Counted from the stretch's first letter, positions 33,852 to 46,111 are shown. The stretch is 64,000 nucleotides of DNA from Bubalus kerabau (GCF_029407905.1 NC_073627.1:155191697-155255696); one strand, 5' to 3'. A program made the numbers and translations. Notes: generated from the sequence alone by a model not told the origin.

Positions 33852-33975
33852 GCTTACCAGTCTCTCTAAGCCCAAGTTTCCTCATCTGTAAAATGGGACA
33901 TGTTGCCTCCCCTAACATTACCAGCTCAGGAGATTACATGAGACAGTATGTCCAGGAAGGCTTTTATAAACTAAA
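33852..33975 (+). repeat. MIR SINE fragment
   Basis: tcctcatctgtaaaatggg followed by a tgcctcccc...gagattacatgag stretch is the MIR core and 3' part. Confidence 0.8.
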
Positions 33976-36229
33976 GCCACAAATACAGCTTCTGGATCCA
34001 ATATCAATAACACCATTTCCATATGGACGGTGACTGGACGTCTCAGAACTTCAGCTCAGGTGCCTCACCCTGGCTGACTCCTGGCTCTTGTCCTTGCCCT
34101 TCATGAGCTACCTAGGAGCTGGGTCTGCACTCCATAAGCCCTGGGTCTTTCTGTTGATTGTGTCAACGAGGACGAGGTGAAATACAGAGCAAATGTGAAG
34201 GCTCCCAGCCCCGCCAGCCCCCGTGTGGCCATCCTGTGGGCTGGTGGGGCTGGAGCCCTGGAATTGCAGCTCTGGCAGAACCAGGTGTCATCTCTGAACT
34301 GCACTCTGATGGGAACACAGAGAAACTTGCCCCGGGGTGGCCTCAGCATCCGTCTTGCTGCCTTTGTTTATTTGGGTGCCTGGGAGACGAGCGCCCTGCT
34401 CACTCACCCACATTCTGGGCCAGGGCCACTGTACCCACACATTGCCCTTTTACCTCGGAACAGGCCTTCTGATGCCAGTGTTCCTTCCATTGTGAAAGAT
34501 GCCAGCTTCTCAGCCCTGTGGATGCAGCTTTCTTCACTCCCTAGCCAGGACTAGAGACAAAGCTGGAAATAGGGGCCCCACTATGGCTCTGACCTGCCCC
34601 ATGCTGCTCGCAGGGAACACGACCTTGGTCCTTATCCATTTGTGTCATGTTCATAGTCTCTACATATCCAGTTTCCTTTTCCCCAGGCTCAGTCTGTAGG
34701 TGAGATCTTCCAGTTTGGACACATCTACAGGCACTGAAGAATTCTTAAGAGACTCTAGATATTGCTTTTAGTGGAAAAGGAGCTTGGTCTCCCAGGAAAG
34801 CTGCTCCTGACATTTCATCCCCTCCCCTGCCCTGAGGCTGCCTATATTCAGGTCAGCATGCTGGTTCTCTTTAAGACACACACCTGTCTACAGACCCTGC
34901 CCTCACTCCACTTCTCTGTCCTGATCAGGAGCCAGACAGAGGCAGGCCTGCCACAGCTCTAAGCTCAGAGAAAGTGCTAGAGTCAGACATTCTGCAAAAG
35001 CAGCAGGTAGTGTTCACTGCAGAGATCTGCGTCTCCTTCAAGGTGACTCTTGAAGGAGAAAACTATTGAGCAAAGTCAGATCTATTTTCTCCACTCGTTT
35101 AGAGGAAAGTTATTGTCAGAAAGGCACTGTGCCTGCAGGATTTAGGAGTAAAGGTTTATATAAAGTGAGATATAAGGGTTTTCAATAGCTCTGAGATGTC
35201 TTGTTCTGTGCGTGTGCGCACACACGCATATTTGTGTTGGTCCAAAGGCACACAGGGCAGCTTACAAATGATCTGTGCTCTTTCTCAGACAAATCAGGAC
35301 AATATTGTTAGACTATTAAACAGAAAAAACCTGTGTCCTTTCCTCCTGTTGATTTTTTTTTCTGCCTGTTCAAATAGTAATAGTCTGTTAGCAATAATAG
35401 TGTTCATGTCACTTAGTTCCAGCAAACCAACCAAAGCAAAGATGGCCAAGATGTTCCCCAAACTCACAGCTTCTGTGTGCTCACCAGCACTCTCCAGGGA
35501 TGCTGCTGAATGCCCTCTGGATCAGCAAGAGTTCAGAACCCAGGGCTTCTCGTGTCACAGAGCACAGAGGGAGCTGCATGTATCCAAATGTACTCAGAAG
35601 ACACGGGCAGATTGGGCTTGATTTGAAGGTACTTCGGTTCAGTGTTTGACACTAAAAGAGAACACTGACCTTGCCCGGGGAGTAGTCCTCACTGTAATTA
35701 ATAATTACCATAAAAACAGGTATAAGTGCAAAATTTCCCAAGCATTGACTAAGACCAGGAGAGCCTTTGTGCACAGACATCTCTGTGAGCACCCACAGGT
35801 AGTGGCTTGGAGGCGGAAGAGAAGGACCTCTGGGGTTCTTGTAGCACCTGTCAGGCTTGTATTGGCCACAGAGAGCGGCGGCCAAGAGAAGACATTCCCG
35901 GCTGCTGGCTTAGTGATTTGTAAATAATGAGCTCCTGGTGGGAGGCCTGTGCGTTTCGGAGCATATGTTCTGACAGATGGGATGGACATCAGCAGGTTTG
36001 TGGGTACACTCTGGGGACCTGCCAATCACCAGCATCCAGCTCTTGGGAGGGAACCAGCCTCCGGAAAAGGATAGAGGTATTAGATAGCAACTTCAAACAC
36101 ATTTCAGTGCAGGCTAACCTTGACCACAGCGATCTTTCTATACAAACCCCCTTCCCCTGGAGTGCAGCGAGCCCCAGATAGACTTCAGATCAGTCTAGGG
36201 ATGCTTCATATGGGGAACATTAACTACAT
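33976..36229. other. No gene or named repeat; relatively GC-rich
   Basis: About 2.2 kb. Open frames such as 34177-34554 and 35196-35621 are in GC-richer DNA and show no recognisable protein family, conserved motif or supported splice sites. An unannotated non-coding exon cannot be excluded by eye. Confidence 0.45.
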
Positions 36230-36300
36230 CTACGGTTCTCCAAGTGGGATCCCTGGACTAGCAGCAGCTGAAATCTGGATGGATATTTTTGGAGGGAATA
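36230..36300 (+). repeat. Possible MER5/MER20-type hAT fragment
   Basis: tacggttctccaagtgggatccctggac resembles the opening of the MER5/MER20 elements. The downstream part is too diverged to follow. Confidence 0.35.
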
Positions 36301-36904
36301 GAAAAAGAAAGGAAGGGACTCTGATATAATTTTGACTTCACTCCTTAAATTTGGTTTCAGATTGAAAAGCGGAAATTCCAGGCAATGAGCCCCTGAGAGT
36401 GGGTTTATTTTACACACTCTATCAGGAGCAAGATTCAGTGCCTTAGTTCAGAGCCCGTTCCTACCAGACTCCAGGAAGAGTAGATTCTGCAGAGAAATAT
36501 AGGACTAAGGCCCACCCAGTCTTGAATCTAGGACTATTCCATTTGAAACAATAGGAACAACCTGCAGTCCTTTGGACCCTACCTTTTAAAAAGTGAAGCA
36601 AAACAAAAACCAAACCAAAGAAGCTACTGAAGAAGCTCTGGCCAAACCCTTGGATCAGCAGTGATCAAGGATCATCCATCAGTGATGCTCCCAGCTGAGA
36701 CGTGGAGAGGTTGCTACTCAAAGACTGCACAGCATTCTTGGGTCCAGACATGGAAGAGTGACTACTGCCAGCAGAGACCTGGTGCAGACCCAGTGCCAGG
36801 GAGCTCCTACCACCCCCAGCAGGGCAGGTGTCCACTCCTGCCAGCAAAGCTGAAAGAGTGGAACAAGAATGGTCTTTTATTAGGCAAAGAATTTTTCCAA
36901 GTCA
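36301..36904. other. No gene or named repeat
   Basis: About 600 bases; nothing recognised. Confidence 0.45.
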
Positions 36905-37035
36905 CTTACGCTGACTGAGCTTTCAGTTTTTTCATTAGCAAAATGGATCTATTAATATCTTCCTCAAAAACGTTTTGTAGGTGTTAAATGAGACGTGCCC
37001 GGCATCTATCATCTGGTACATGTTTATGCAGTGGT
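36905..37035 (+). repeat. MIR SINE fragment
   Basis: gctttcagttttttcattagcaaaatggat, a taatatcttcctc stretch and gtgttaaatgagacgtgc follow the MIR 3' half (cctcagtttcctcatctgtaaaatggg...gaggattaaatgag). Confidence 0.65.
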
Positions 37036-37633
37036 TTGGAAATCTGAGTTGCCACCCATTAGAGGGAAGGACAATCAATTGAGTAAGTCATGATTCTAAA
37101 CGATTTATTGGGGACTTGAACTTAAATCTTTTCAAAGTCATACTTGATATTAATCTTTTTTTGTATTTTTCTTTATCAAACATAGTAAACTTTTTCACTA
37201 AACTTTTCTTTCAGTTGTATCTATCATACACATGAAGTACAATGTGAAACATATTTCTCTTTTTTCAGTTCCTCTTATATTTATTGATGAGTAAGATGGT
37301 AAGTATTGTGCATATATGCACTGATACATTTTCTTTTGATTTAGAATGCAGGAATTTTTTATTGTTGTTCTATTAGAATTTTTTAAAATATTTTAAATAA
37401 CAACAATAAAATAATATTTTTTTTTAAAAAGGTAAAAATCTTTCTTACTCAGAATTGTAAACCCAAAATTGGAAAGCACTGTATTAGCTAATCAATAGAT
37501 ATTAGTCGCTTTCCTTTTCCTCCTTTGTCACTTTATCCATCCCTCAGAAAAGCAAGGTACCCACCTTCAATCATCTGAGTATCTGAAGGGGTTCTGCATC
37601 CAATTTTGATGTGTGTGTGTGTATGTGTGAAGG
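37036..37633. other. AT-rich DNA with a short (GT)n
   Basis: About 600 bases with an imperfect GT run near 37610-37629. No gene. Confidence 0.5.
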
Positions 37634-38350
37634 TAGAGGGGGGTCTTCTGTACCGCCAAGCACCTCCATCCTGACACTGTCTCCCTGGAGATGGCATCAG
37701 GTCACACAGGTGAAAGGCTAAGTCCTGCAAGACTTGCTCACCACCTCCACACTTCAGATGCCAGTCCCCAAGCCCAAGTTGTCACCTGAGCTTTGGGGCA
37801 GTGGATCAGAGGTTCCAATGACCTGCTCCTTGGGCTGGATTAATTTGCTGGAGCAGTTCATAGAACTCAACCATTTTACTTACTAGACTGTCAGTTTGTT
37901 AAGAAAAGGGTATAACTTGGGAACAGCCAGATGGAAGAGAAGCACAGGACAAGGCATGGGGGAAGGGCATGGAACTTCTACACCCTCTGTGCTCGTCATT
38001 CTCCCCACACCTCCACGTGTTCACCAACCCAGAAGCTTTCTGAACCCCATCCTTTTGACTCTTCTATGGAGGCTTCATTGGCTAGGCATGACTGATAAAT
38101 CATTGACTATTGGTGATTGGTTCAGCCTCTATAATATTCCTCTCAGCCTTTCTAGAGATCCAGGATGGGAGTGAAAGTTCCCACCCTCTAATTCCATGGT
38201 TGGGTCTCCAAGCAACCAGCAGGCAAAGTTAGGTGCTTTCCAAAAGTCACCTCATTAACATAACAAAAGACACCTTGATCCTTTTTATTGTGAGAAAATT
38301 CTAAGTTTTAGGAGCTCTGTGCCAGAAAGTACCAAATGTATATATAAATC
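37634..38350. repeat. Ancient mammalian repeat, first copy, with duplicated 160-bp start
   Basis: The body (agccagatggaagagaagca, cacctccacgtgttcaccaa, tggaggcttcattggctagg, ccaaaagtcacctcattaac, ggagctctgtgccagaaag) matches a common mammalian interspersed repeat whose class I cannot name with certainty. Its first 160 bases are repeated at 38534-38695. Confidence 0.5.
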
Positions 38351-38365
38351 ATACAGGAGGGGCTG

Positions 38366-38415
38366 ATTTTTTTTAAACCGGGGTATAACAGCTTTACAGT
38401 GTTGTGTTAGTTTCT
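38366..38415 (-). mobile_element. Short L1 3'-end fragment
   Basis: gtataacagctttacagtgttgtg and ttagtttctgctgt are the antisense of a ruminant L1 3' UTR end. It sits within the end of the ancient repeat, whose terminal tatatttttaattataaatc motif resumes after it. Confidence 0.6.
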
Positions 38416-38533
38416 GCTGTATATATATTTTTAATTATAAATCAGAATATCACAATATCAACATTACTGATTACCACAGTTGAAGCAGAGGAAGAGGCTA
38501 CAGACCACTACTTCAGCATGTGGTGTAACCTGT

Positions 38534-38695
38534 GTAGGGGGTTCTGTCATACCACAAACACCTCCATCCTGACACTATCTCCCTGGAGATAGCATCAGGT
38601 CACACAGATGAAGGGCTCAGTCCTTCAAGACTTGCCCATCACCTCTGCACTTCAGATTCCAGTCCCCAAGTCCAGGTTGTCACCTGAGCTTCGGG
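38534..38695. repeat. Second copy of the 160-bp segment
   Basis: Aligned by eye to 37634-37795 at roughly 85% identity, about 900 bases away in the same orientation (shared cacctccatcctgacact and gtcacctgagctt). Confidence 0.8.
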
Positions 38696-40427
38696 AGACA
38701 AAGCTCTCTGGAAGGGAAATCCTGATGCAGCAGGATTTCCCTGCACCCAGAAAGCCCTAGAAGAGCCAATGGGATGCCAGGGATACTGGAGGGCCAAATC
38801 GGAGTCTGATGGCAGCTTGTGAATAAAGAACATAGCACTCTCCTTGCTGACTCTTCTTGCCCTGAAGGTACTTAGAGAAGACAAAACTCAGAGAGCATCA
38901 GGAGGTAGGGGAGAGTGTGTGTGTAAACAGAGAGAGACAGAAGCATGCAGCCATGTAGGTAGCATGGGGGAAGTTCCCAGCCAGAGCTACTCCTGCCCGA
39001 GTGCTTGAAGAAAAAACAAATCTGAGTGACCTGATGCCTGGCTGCCGGCTGGGGCCAAGCTCACCCACCCTGCCCAGCTGGGCCGCTGTGGTGAAACACA
39101 TGTATGGAGACACAGGCTCAGCCAGTGCAGGACAGTAACAGTCGCTCCGCTGAACGATGAATGACCTGACTCCTCAGGGAGCACAGCCGCATAGGTTTAC
39201 AATGTGGCTTCTGTAGGCAGACATCCTGCGTGGACACCCTCCCTGGAAACACAGCTCTCCACGATCTCTCCTCTTTTCAATTCAAACACCCCTCTGCTCT
39301 CTCATTGAGTTTCTGAGCAGAAGAGCTCAGAGAATCAGGACAGCAAGAGTGTTGCCAGCTCACCTTCTGCTAGTCCACGGTACAATTTCCCAAGCCTCTT
39401 TCCCAAGAGCTGGAAGGTTCTGGCCTGAGATTCTGGGAGGGAGGCCTGCCATCTGCAAACTCCAGAACACTGCCAGATTTCCTTCCCCCTGGTGCCCTGC
39501 TGAGAGGCAAGACAGTGGTGGGATGTGAACAGCTGGCAAGGTGGCCTCTGAGTGAAGAGGCATTCTGACCTCTGACCTCAGGTCAAGCCGAAGTTTAGGA
39601 CCAAGCACTCTCCTGAGGGAGGTGTTGAAACCCCTGCTCAGAAGTTCCTCCCTGCTCTCTTCAGGGTGTGTGGGGGCCACTTTCATAGGCTCTGCCTCAC
39701 CCCTTCTAGTTGCCACCAAAACCTAGGAGATGCAAGAGGTCTCAGCAGATAGGGACAATGCATGTCTTGTTTCCTTTTCAATATTATTTTTCTTTTTTGG
39801 CTATTTGGAATTCAACAGAAATATCTTGCTGTTCATCTAAAGATGAGGTCTTACCCAATAGGTAAGGTAAAGACTCAAAGATCTCTACCAAGGTATTCTG
39901 ATAAACTCTTTTAGGGGAAAACAAAACACCAAACTGTGATAGGTTTACATTAAGCATTTTTTAAAAATTATCTTACTGAATTAGATTCATATTTTTTAAC
40001 CAGCGCTTTCCCTTTTCTCACCCCCATCAAATGCATGCTGGATAAATTGGCAGCAAATTGACTTAGGCTTTGGGTTGGAAAATAAAGCTGGAAGGAAACC
40101 TTGCTTTTAGCTCTGTGGGTAGCATGCTGATATTATTCTACTTCTAGAAATCAATTGTCAAAGTACCTTCAGCTTTCACTTCCAACTCTAACATTTTCAG
40201 AAACATGAATTTTTTTGAGTGACATTCAAAATCTTTTCATTGTGCATTCACCCATCCAACAAATATGCAGGAGTGCCTTTGTCCATTGGAATGACAGCCA
40301 GCCTCTCTTCTTTGCAATGTGATGAAGGCTGTAGCACGTGGGCTTACGCAACTTTGGCTGCACAACCAAACTGTTCAGAAAGTCACTTAATCTCAGTGTT
40401 CATGAACTCGCACTGTTGAATATTTAC
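38696..40427. other. No gene or named repeat
   Basis: About 1.7 kb. A 119-codon minus-strand frame at 39360-39719 has no recognisable family and is probably chance in GC-richer DNA. Confidence 0.45.
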
Positions 40428-40935
40428 CCAACAAAATTGAAAGCAGGAACCCTATAGGTTTTTGTACACTCATGTTCACAGCCGTATTATTCACAATAAA
40501 CAAAAGGTAGAAATACATGTCAACAAATAAATGGAAAAACAAATGATTATATATACACACACAGTGAAATATTATTCAGCCTTAAACAAGAATGAAATTC
40601 TGACACATGATATAACATGGATGAAACTTGAAGATGTTATGCAGAGTGAAATGAAGCAATCACAAAAACACAAACATGTATGATTCTACTCACAGGAGGT
40701 ACCTGGCTTGAGTAGTCAGTCATAGAGACAGAAAGCAGAATAGTGGTTGTCAGGTGCTGGAGAAGAGGGGAATGAGTTCTTGAATGGGTATAAAATTTCA
40801 GTTTTTCAAGATGAAAAAGTTCTGAGGATGGCTAGTGAGAGTTGCACAACAATGTGATTTTATCTAATGCGACTGAACTGTCCACTTTGGTTAAAACAGT
40901 AAATTTTATGTATATTTTACCAAAAATAAATAAAT
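40428..40935 (+). mobile_element. Old L1 (L1MA/L1MB-type) 3' end
   Basis: atatttacccaacaaaattg, caataaacaaaaggtag, tgaaatattattcagccttaa, gaaattctgacacatgatata and acagtaaattttatgtatattttacc follow ORF2 C-terminus and 3' UTR of an old L1, ending in a decayed A-tail (aaaaataaataaa). Frames are broken. Confidence 0.9.
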
Positions 40936-41600
40936 TATCAATGTTTAGACACTGTATCATGAATCAGAATAGTATTCATGGAAGCAGGTCCCAGGCATCA
41001 GACTCCAATGTGCAGCCCAGACTGAGCTGGTGCTTTAGATGATTTCAATGCCAGGGCTGTCAACAGATTTCTCTAAGGCATCCATAGATTGGCCTATGCT
41101 CATTTGAAGAAGCTGATGTGCTGAAAACATGGAAAGGAGACACATTCTGATCACTTGTCGAGATTACAGAAGTATCGAGATTCTCTTTGGGGCCCACTTA
41201 TATTAAACACATCTGAATTCATATGGATATCCAAGCTCAGTTACTAGCCCTCACTTCACTTAATGTGCTGATAGAACCTGTGCACAAGAATTCTGCTAGG
41301 TGCAGGGCCACAACAGTGAATGAAGCTTCTACCCAATCAGGGAGATGGACACATTTAATAAATATTCAAAATTTGTATAGTGTATCTGAATGTGGTAACT
41401 GCTAACAGAGCAAAGCAAAAGAAGATTAAGAAGATGGGAATGGAGTTGTAATAATGGGGGTTACCGTTTTTAAAAGTATCTGTCTGAGTGGATACCATCA
41501 AAAAGAAAAACATAAAAAGATAAAGACAAACAAAAATACATAAGGACTCTATTCTAGTTGGAGGAATTTTTTTCTTACAGAAATAGCAGGTAGCAATTTT
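40936..41600. other. No gene or named repeat
   Basis: About 660 bases; nothing recognised with confidence. Confidence 0.45.
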
Positions 41601-41603
41601 TGA

Positions 41604-42376
41604 GCTATTTTTTAAAATTGAAGTATAGTTGATGAGAAATATTATATAACGTACAGGTGTACAACATAGTGATCCACAATTTTTACAGGCTATATTTCAC
41701 TCTTAGTTATTGTAAAATATTGGCTATATTCCTTGTATTTTACAAAATATACTTTTACCTCATTTTATACATAATGTCATCCCACTCCAGTACTTTTGCC
41801 TGGAAAATCCCATGGGCAGAGGAGCCTGGTAGGCTGCAGTCCATGCGGTCGCTAAGAGTCGGACACGACTTCATTTTCACTTTCACTTTTCACTTTCATG
41901 CATTGGAGAAGGAAATGGCAACCCACTCCAGTGTTCTTGCCTGGAGATTCCCAGGGACGGGGGAGACTGGTGAGCTGCCGTCTATGGGGTCGCACAGAGT
42001 CGGACGCGACTGAAGCGACTTAGCAGCAGTAGTAGCCACAGCATACATAGTGGTATATGTATAAAATATACACGTACATCTATGCGTTTCCCCCAGCTCC
42101 TCAAACTAGTTGGAGGTCTAGCTTGTTTTATATTTATCTGTGAGTCTAATTATTTTTCATTATATTCACTAGTTTTACTTTTTAGGTTCCACATCTAAGT
42201 GGTATCATACAGCATTTGTCTTTCGCTTTCTGATTTATTTCACTTGGCATAATGCCTTTCAAGTCTATCCACATTGTTGCAAATGGCAAAATGTCATTCT
42301 TTTTTTGACTGAGTAATATCCACTGCGTGTGTGTATGCATATCACTTCTTCCTTATCCATTCATCTGTTGATACAC

Positions 42377-42380
<4 letters not shown>
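41604..42380 (-). mobile_element. L1 3' part, split by a BOV-A2
   Basis: Antisense L1 3' UTR (attgaagtatagttgatgag, gtacaggtgtacaacatagtg) and ORF2 end (tatttcacttggcataatgc, cattcatctgttgatac). A BOV-A2 inserted at 41778-42042. The coding region is broken. Confidence 0.88.
41778..42042 (+). mobile_element. BOV-A2 SINE, slightly 5'-truncated
   Basis: BovA dimer with the ttcactttcacttttcac linker, ending in an imperfect (AGC/AGT)n tail. A short TSD related to atacataatg brackets it (41767-41777 and 42043-42050). Confidence 0.93.

Positions 42381-42408
<28 letters not shown>
42381..42408. repeat. (GT)14 microsatellite
   Basis: Uninterrupted GT run at the junction of two oppositely oriented L1 pieces. 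Confidence 0.97.
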
Positions 42409-42411
<3 letters not shown>

Positions 42412-42430
42412 AATGAAAAATTAAATTAAA

Positions 42431-42583
42431 AATGGGCAGAAGACCTGAATAGACATTTTTCCAAAGAGGACATCAGATGGCTAACAGGCAAGTGAAAAGA
42501 TGTTCAACATCACTAGTAATCAGGGAAATGCAGATAAAAACCACAATGAGACATCATCTCGCACCTATAAGAATGGCTACCAT

Positions 42584-42629
<46 letters not shown>

Positions 42630-42870
42630 TAACAAGTGCTGGTAAGGATATGGAGAAAAAGGAACCCTCGTGCACTATCAGTGGGAATCAAGTTGGTGAA
42701 GTCAGTGTGGAAAGAGAGTACAAAGATTTTTCTAAAAGCTAAAAATGGAACTACCATATGACCTAATTTCACTCCTGGGTATATATATCTGAAAAAATGA
42801 AAGCAGAAAATCAAAAAGATACATGTATTCCAATGTATACAGTGGAATAGTGCTCAACCATAAAAAGGAA
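42431..42870 (+). mobile_element. Inverted 5' segment of L1 (ORF2)
   Basis: Sense ORF2 segment starting aatgggcagaagacctgaatag, with ANRQVKRCSTSLVIREMQIK readable with one change, then taaaaaggaa at its end. It adjoins a minus-strand L1 piece that starts slightly upstream of where this one stops. It contains a (CA)n expansion. Confidence 0.85.
42587..42627. repeat. (CA)n microsatellite inside L1
   Basis: About 20 CA units at the position where the L1 has an A-rich stretch (catcaaa...aaataacaagtgctgg). It is the complement of the (GT)14 about 180 bases upstream. Confidence 0.97.
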
Positions 42871-43084
42871 ATTTCAAAACTACTTTACTTATGTATACTA
42901 GGACTGAACAAATATGAATTCGGGGAGAATGCCATAAAGGTGACGTGTCTGTGTCATCTCATCATATCAAGGGGTGCATCATTTCACTATCACATGTCAC
43001 CTGTGGTATCCACCTTGATCATCTGATTAAGATGGTGTCAGCCAGTGCTCTCAATTGTAATATCACTACCTTGCATTTTCTTTG

Positions 43085-43281
43085 TGTGCTTAATTACTCA
43101 GTCATGTCTGACTCTTTGTGACTCCATGGACTGTAGCCCACCATGGACTCCATGGACTCCTCTGTCCATGGGGATTCTCCAGGCAAGAACACTAGAGTAG
43201 GTTGCCATGCCCTTCTCCAGGTGATCTTCCCAGCCCAGGGATGGAACCCAGGTCTCCCACATTGCAGGCAGATTCTTTACT
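43085..43281 (-). mobile_element. Bov-tA SINE with an internal 11-bp duplication
   Basis: Reverse-strand SINE (tactcagtcatgtctgactc ... tctcccacattgcaggcag). The ccatggactc block is repeated in the middle (43129-43160). The head end is lost. Confidence 0.88.
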
Positions 43282-43535
43282 TGGAAATGTTTGGGAGTAG
43301 ATATTTGAGACTTTTTAGATATACACTGTAGATAATGAGACCCAAGTTTCTCACCGACAGAGAAAGAAATTAAAAATAAGCAATGGAGAGGATACTATAG
43401 AGAGGATACAATGGAGAGGAATTAACCCTATCCTTCTGGATTATACTGAGAGATATCAACTGCTTATTTTAACACATACACTATTTAATAGATACAAAAA
43501 TGAATATACATAAATGTTTGTATATGTATATACAT

Positions 43536-43577
43536 AGGTTAATATAGATAAGGGCTAGGTTAATATAGATAAGGGCT
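43536..43577. repeat. Perfect 21-bp tandem duplication at a SINE 5' end
   Basis: The 21-base unit starting aggttaatatagataag is present twice without spacer (43536-43556 and 43557-43577). The second copy runs into the first bases of the adjacent SINE. Confidence 0.9.
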
Positions 43578-43778
43578 TCCCTGGTGGCTCAGATGGCAAA
43601 GAATCCTCCTGCAATCTGGAGACCTGGGTTCGATCCCTGGGTTGGGAAGATCCCCTGGAGAAGGGTATGGCATCCCACTCCAGTATTCTTACCTGGAGTA
43701 TCCCCATGGGCAGACGAGCAAAGTCCATGGGGTTGCAAAGAGTCAGACATGACTGAGCGACTAAGCATAGCACAATAT
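43573..43778 (+). mobile_element. Bov-tA SINE
   Basis: gggcttccctggtggctcag head, gggttcgatccctgggttgg, ending gagcgactaagcatagcac. Close to consensus. Confidence 0.94.
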
Positions 43779-43807
43779 AAATAAATAAACATTTTTATAT
43801 TTCTGCC

Positions 43808-44150
43808 TGCTGAGAGTCCCTCGGACTGCAAGGAGATCCAACCAGTCCATTCTAAAGGAGATCAACCCTGGGATTTCTTTGGAAGGAATGATGCTAAAGT
43901 TGAAACTCCAGTACTTTGGCCACCTCATGTGAAGAGCTGACTCATTGGAAAAGACTTTGATGCTGGGAGGGACTGGGGGCAAGAGGAGAAGGGGACGACA
44001 GAGGATGAAATGGCTGGATGGCATCACTGACTTGATGGACATGAGTCTGAGTGAACTCCGGGAGCTGGTAATGGACAGGGAGGCCTGGCGTGCTACAATT
44101 CATGGGGTTGCAGAGAGTCGGACACGACTGAGCGACTGATCTAATCTGAT
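43808..44150 (+). mobile_element. BovB 3' end
   Basis: Starts ctgagagtccctcggactgc and ends cgactgatctaatctgat. It covers only the last part of the RT ORF and the 3' end, closely following the SINE at 43573-43778. Confidence 0.93.
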
Positions 44151-44310
44151 AATGGAGAGCCCTGGCAGATACCGCCTTAGCCAAGTGGCCAATGTGGACA
44201 CCACAGGTGACAAGTCATGATGATATCATGTTCTGTTTGATATGATGAGACGATACACACACATCACCTCTACGGCATTCTCTTCAAATTCATAACTTCT
44301 GTGTAATCAT

Positions 44311-44576
44311 GCTACTGCTACTGCTAAGTCGCTTCAGTCGTGTCCAACTCTGTGTGCCCCCATAGACAGCAGCCCATCAGGCTCCACCATCCCTGGGATT
44401 CTCCAGGCAAGAACACTGGAGTGGGTTGCCATTTCCTTCTCCAATGCATGAAAGTGAAAAGTGAAAGTGAAGTCGCTTAGCCGTGTCCAACTCTTAGAGA
44501 CCGCATGGACTGCAGCTTACCAGGCTCCTCCATCCATGGGATTTTCTAGGCAAGAGTACTGGAGTGGGGTGCCATT
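44311..44576 (-). mobile_element. BOV-A2 SINE
   Basis: Begins with the (GCT)n tail complement (gctactgctactgctaag), followed by two BovA monomers separated by the aaagtgaaaagtgaaag linker. Confidence 0.95.
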
Positions 44577-44820
44577 AAGAAAACACCAAACAAGCCCAAT
44601 TTGAGGGAAATTCTGCAAAATTCTTGACTAGCATTCTTCAAAAAGTGTCAAGATCTTAAAAAACACTGAGAGAATGTCACAGAAGGGAGGAGGCTTAAAG
44701 ACACACGACACCTAATGCAACATGGTAGCCTGCATGGAATCCTGGTAGAAAGAAAGGCTGCTAGAAATCTGGTGAAATCTGAAGTCTATGGTTCAGTTAA
44801 TAGTACTGCATTGTGTGTCT

Positions 44821-45032
44821 GGGCTTCCCTGGTGGCTCAATGGTAAAGAACCCACCTGACTATGTAGGAGACACAGGTTCAGTCTCTAGGCTGGGGAGCT
44901 CCTCTAGAGAAGGAAATGGCAACCAACTCCAGTAATCTCACCTGGAAAATCCCACGGACACAGCAGCCTGACTGGCTAAAGTCCATGGGGTTGCAAAGAG
45001 TTTGACACAACTGAGTGACAAAACAACAACAA
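44821..45032 (+). mobile_element. Bov-tA SINE
   Basis: Complete SINE with an (AAC)n tail. A perfect 12-bp TSD cattgtgtgtct lies at 44809-44820 and 45033-45044. Confidence 0.96.
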
Positions 45033-45044
45033 CATTGTGTGTCT

Positions 45045-46098
45045 ATAACTATATCCATGATAAATACACTATGGTTTTGTGAGATGCTCACTTTAGAGGA
45101 AGCTGGTTGAAGAAATTCATGGTATTAGTTTTGCAACTGTTATATAAATTTAAAATTAAGTCAAAATAAAAAAATTAAATTAAAAAAAAAAAGGTGTCAC
45201 TGGCCTTTTAGACCTTCAGATGCCAAAGTTTAACAGTGGTCCAGACTTTCCAAATGTGAAAATACAAAGGCTTGATACTGGATGGTCTACAGTGAGGCCA
45301 GGCCAGCCTGACCACACCTTGGTGGTTCTTATGGACAAAGGCTGACCACTGTCCTTATAGTGAGAGTGAAAGAAATGGAGGTTGAGGAAGATTTCTTTCA
45401 TGTCTCAAAGCTGAATTTCGGCTGGATCATGGCTTTTTCCACTAGTGCATTTCAACTGGAAAAGAGTCAGCTCAGACTGGAGCCACCTGCTAAACATGAG
45501 TTAATTACAGATGAGAACCAGCTGGTTCTAGACCCTTGAAACTGTCGCTGTGGTTTTCAATTTGGTCTTGGTGTCTTAATTTTCATTTGTCCCTGAGTCA
45601 GTCTTTGCACACCAGTCAGAAAGGTCTTTTACAAAGTAAAGAGCACACCAAGATGCACACTGTCCGCTGGTAGAGAGACGCCCTCACTCAAGACAGAAAA
45701 CAGAACAGCAACTGAGAACTGCTATTCTGCTTCAGTGTGGTCAGCATAATCAGTGTTAAGGTTGACCATCAATTTATCTATATAAATTTTATGTACAAAC
45801 GACATTGCAGAATGACCTGTGGGGGAAAGGAGAGAAGCTAGGGTTGGGGGCAGGGGAAGAATGGCTTCTGTGACCTTTAAAGAGACACACTGATGATTCT
45901 AGAATTTGGCAAGTTTTCCTCTTTTTTCTTCCCTCCAAAGAGATTGGTAATGTATGTGTGGTTGTGTGTGTGTGTGTAGTATGACACAGACATTAACATC
46001 AGTACCTACAATGGAAAGAATCCAGAATCAGTAAGTAGCCAAGGAATCTGGTTCTAGTCCTAACTTTACTACAAACTGTGTCTGAATAAACACCTGAA
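45045..46098. other. No gene or named repeat; A-rich run and short (TG)n
   Basis: About 1 kb with an A-rich run near 45165-45192 and a TG run near 45953-45979. No gene. Confidence 0.5.
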
Positions 46099-46111
46099 CC
46101 TCTCTGCTCTC

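Noticed and set aside
39360..39719. 119-codon minus-strand frame
   Set aside because: GC-richer stretch with few stops; no motif or supporting context.
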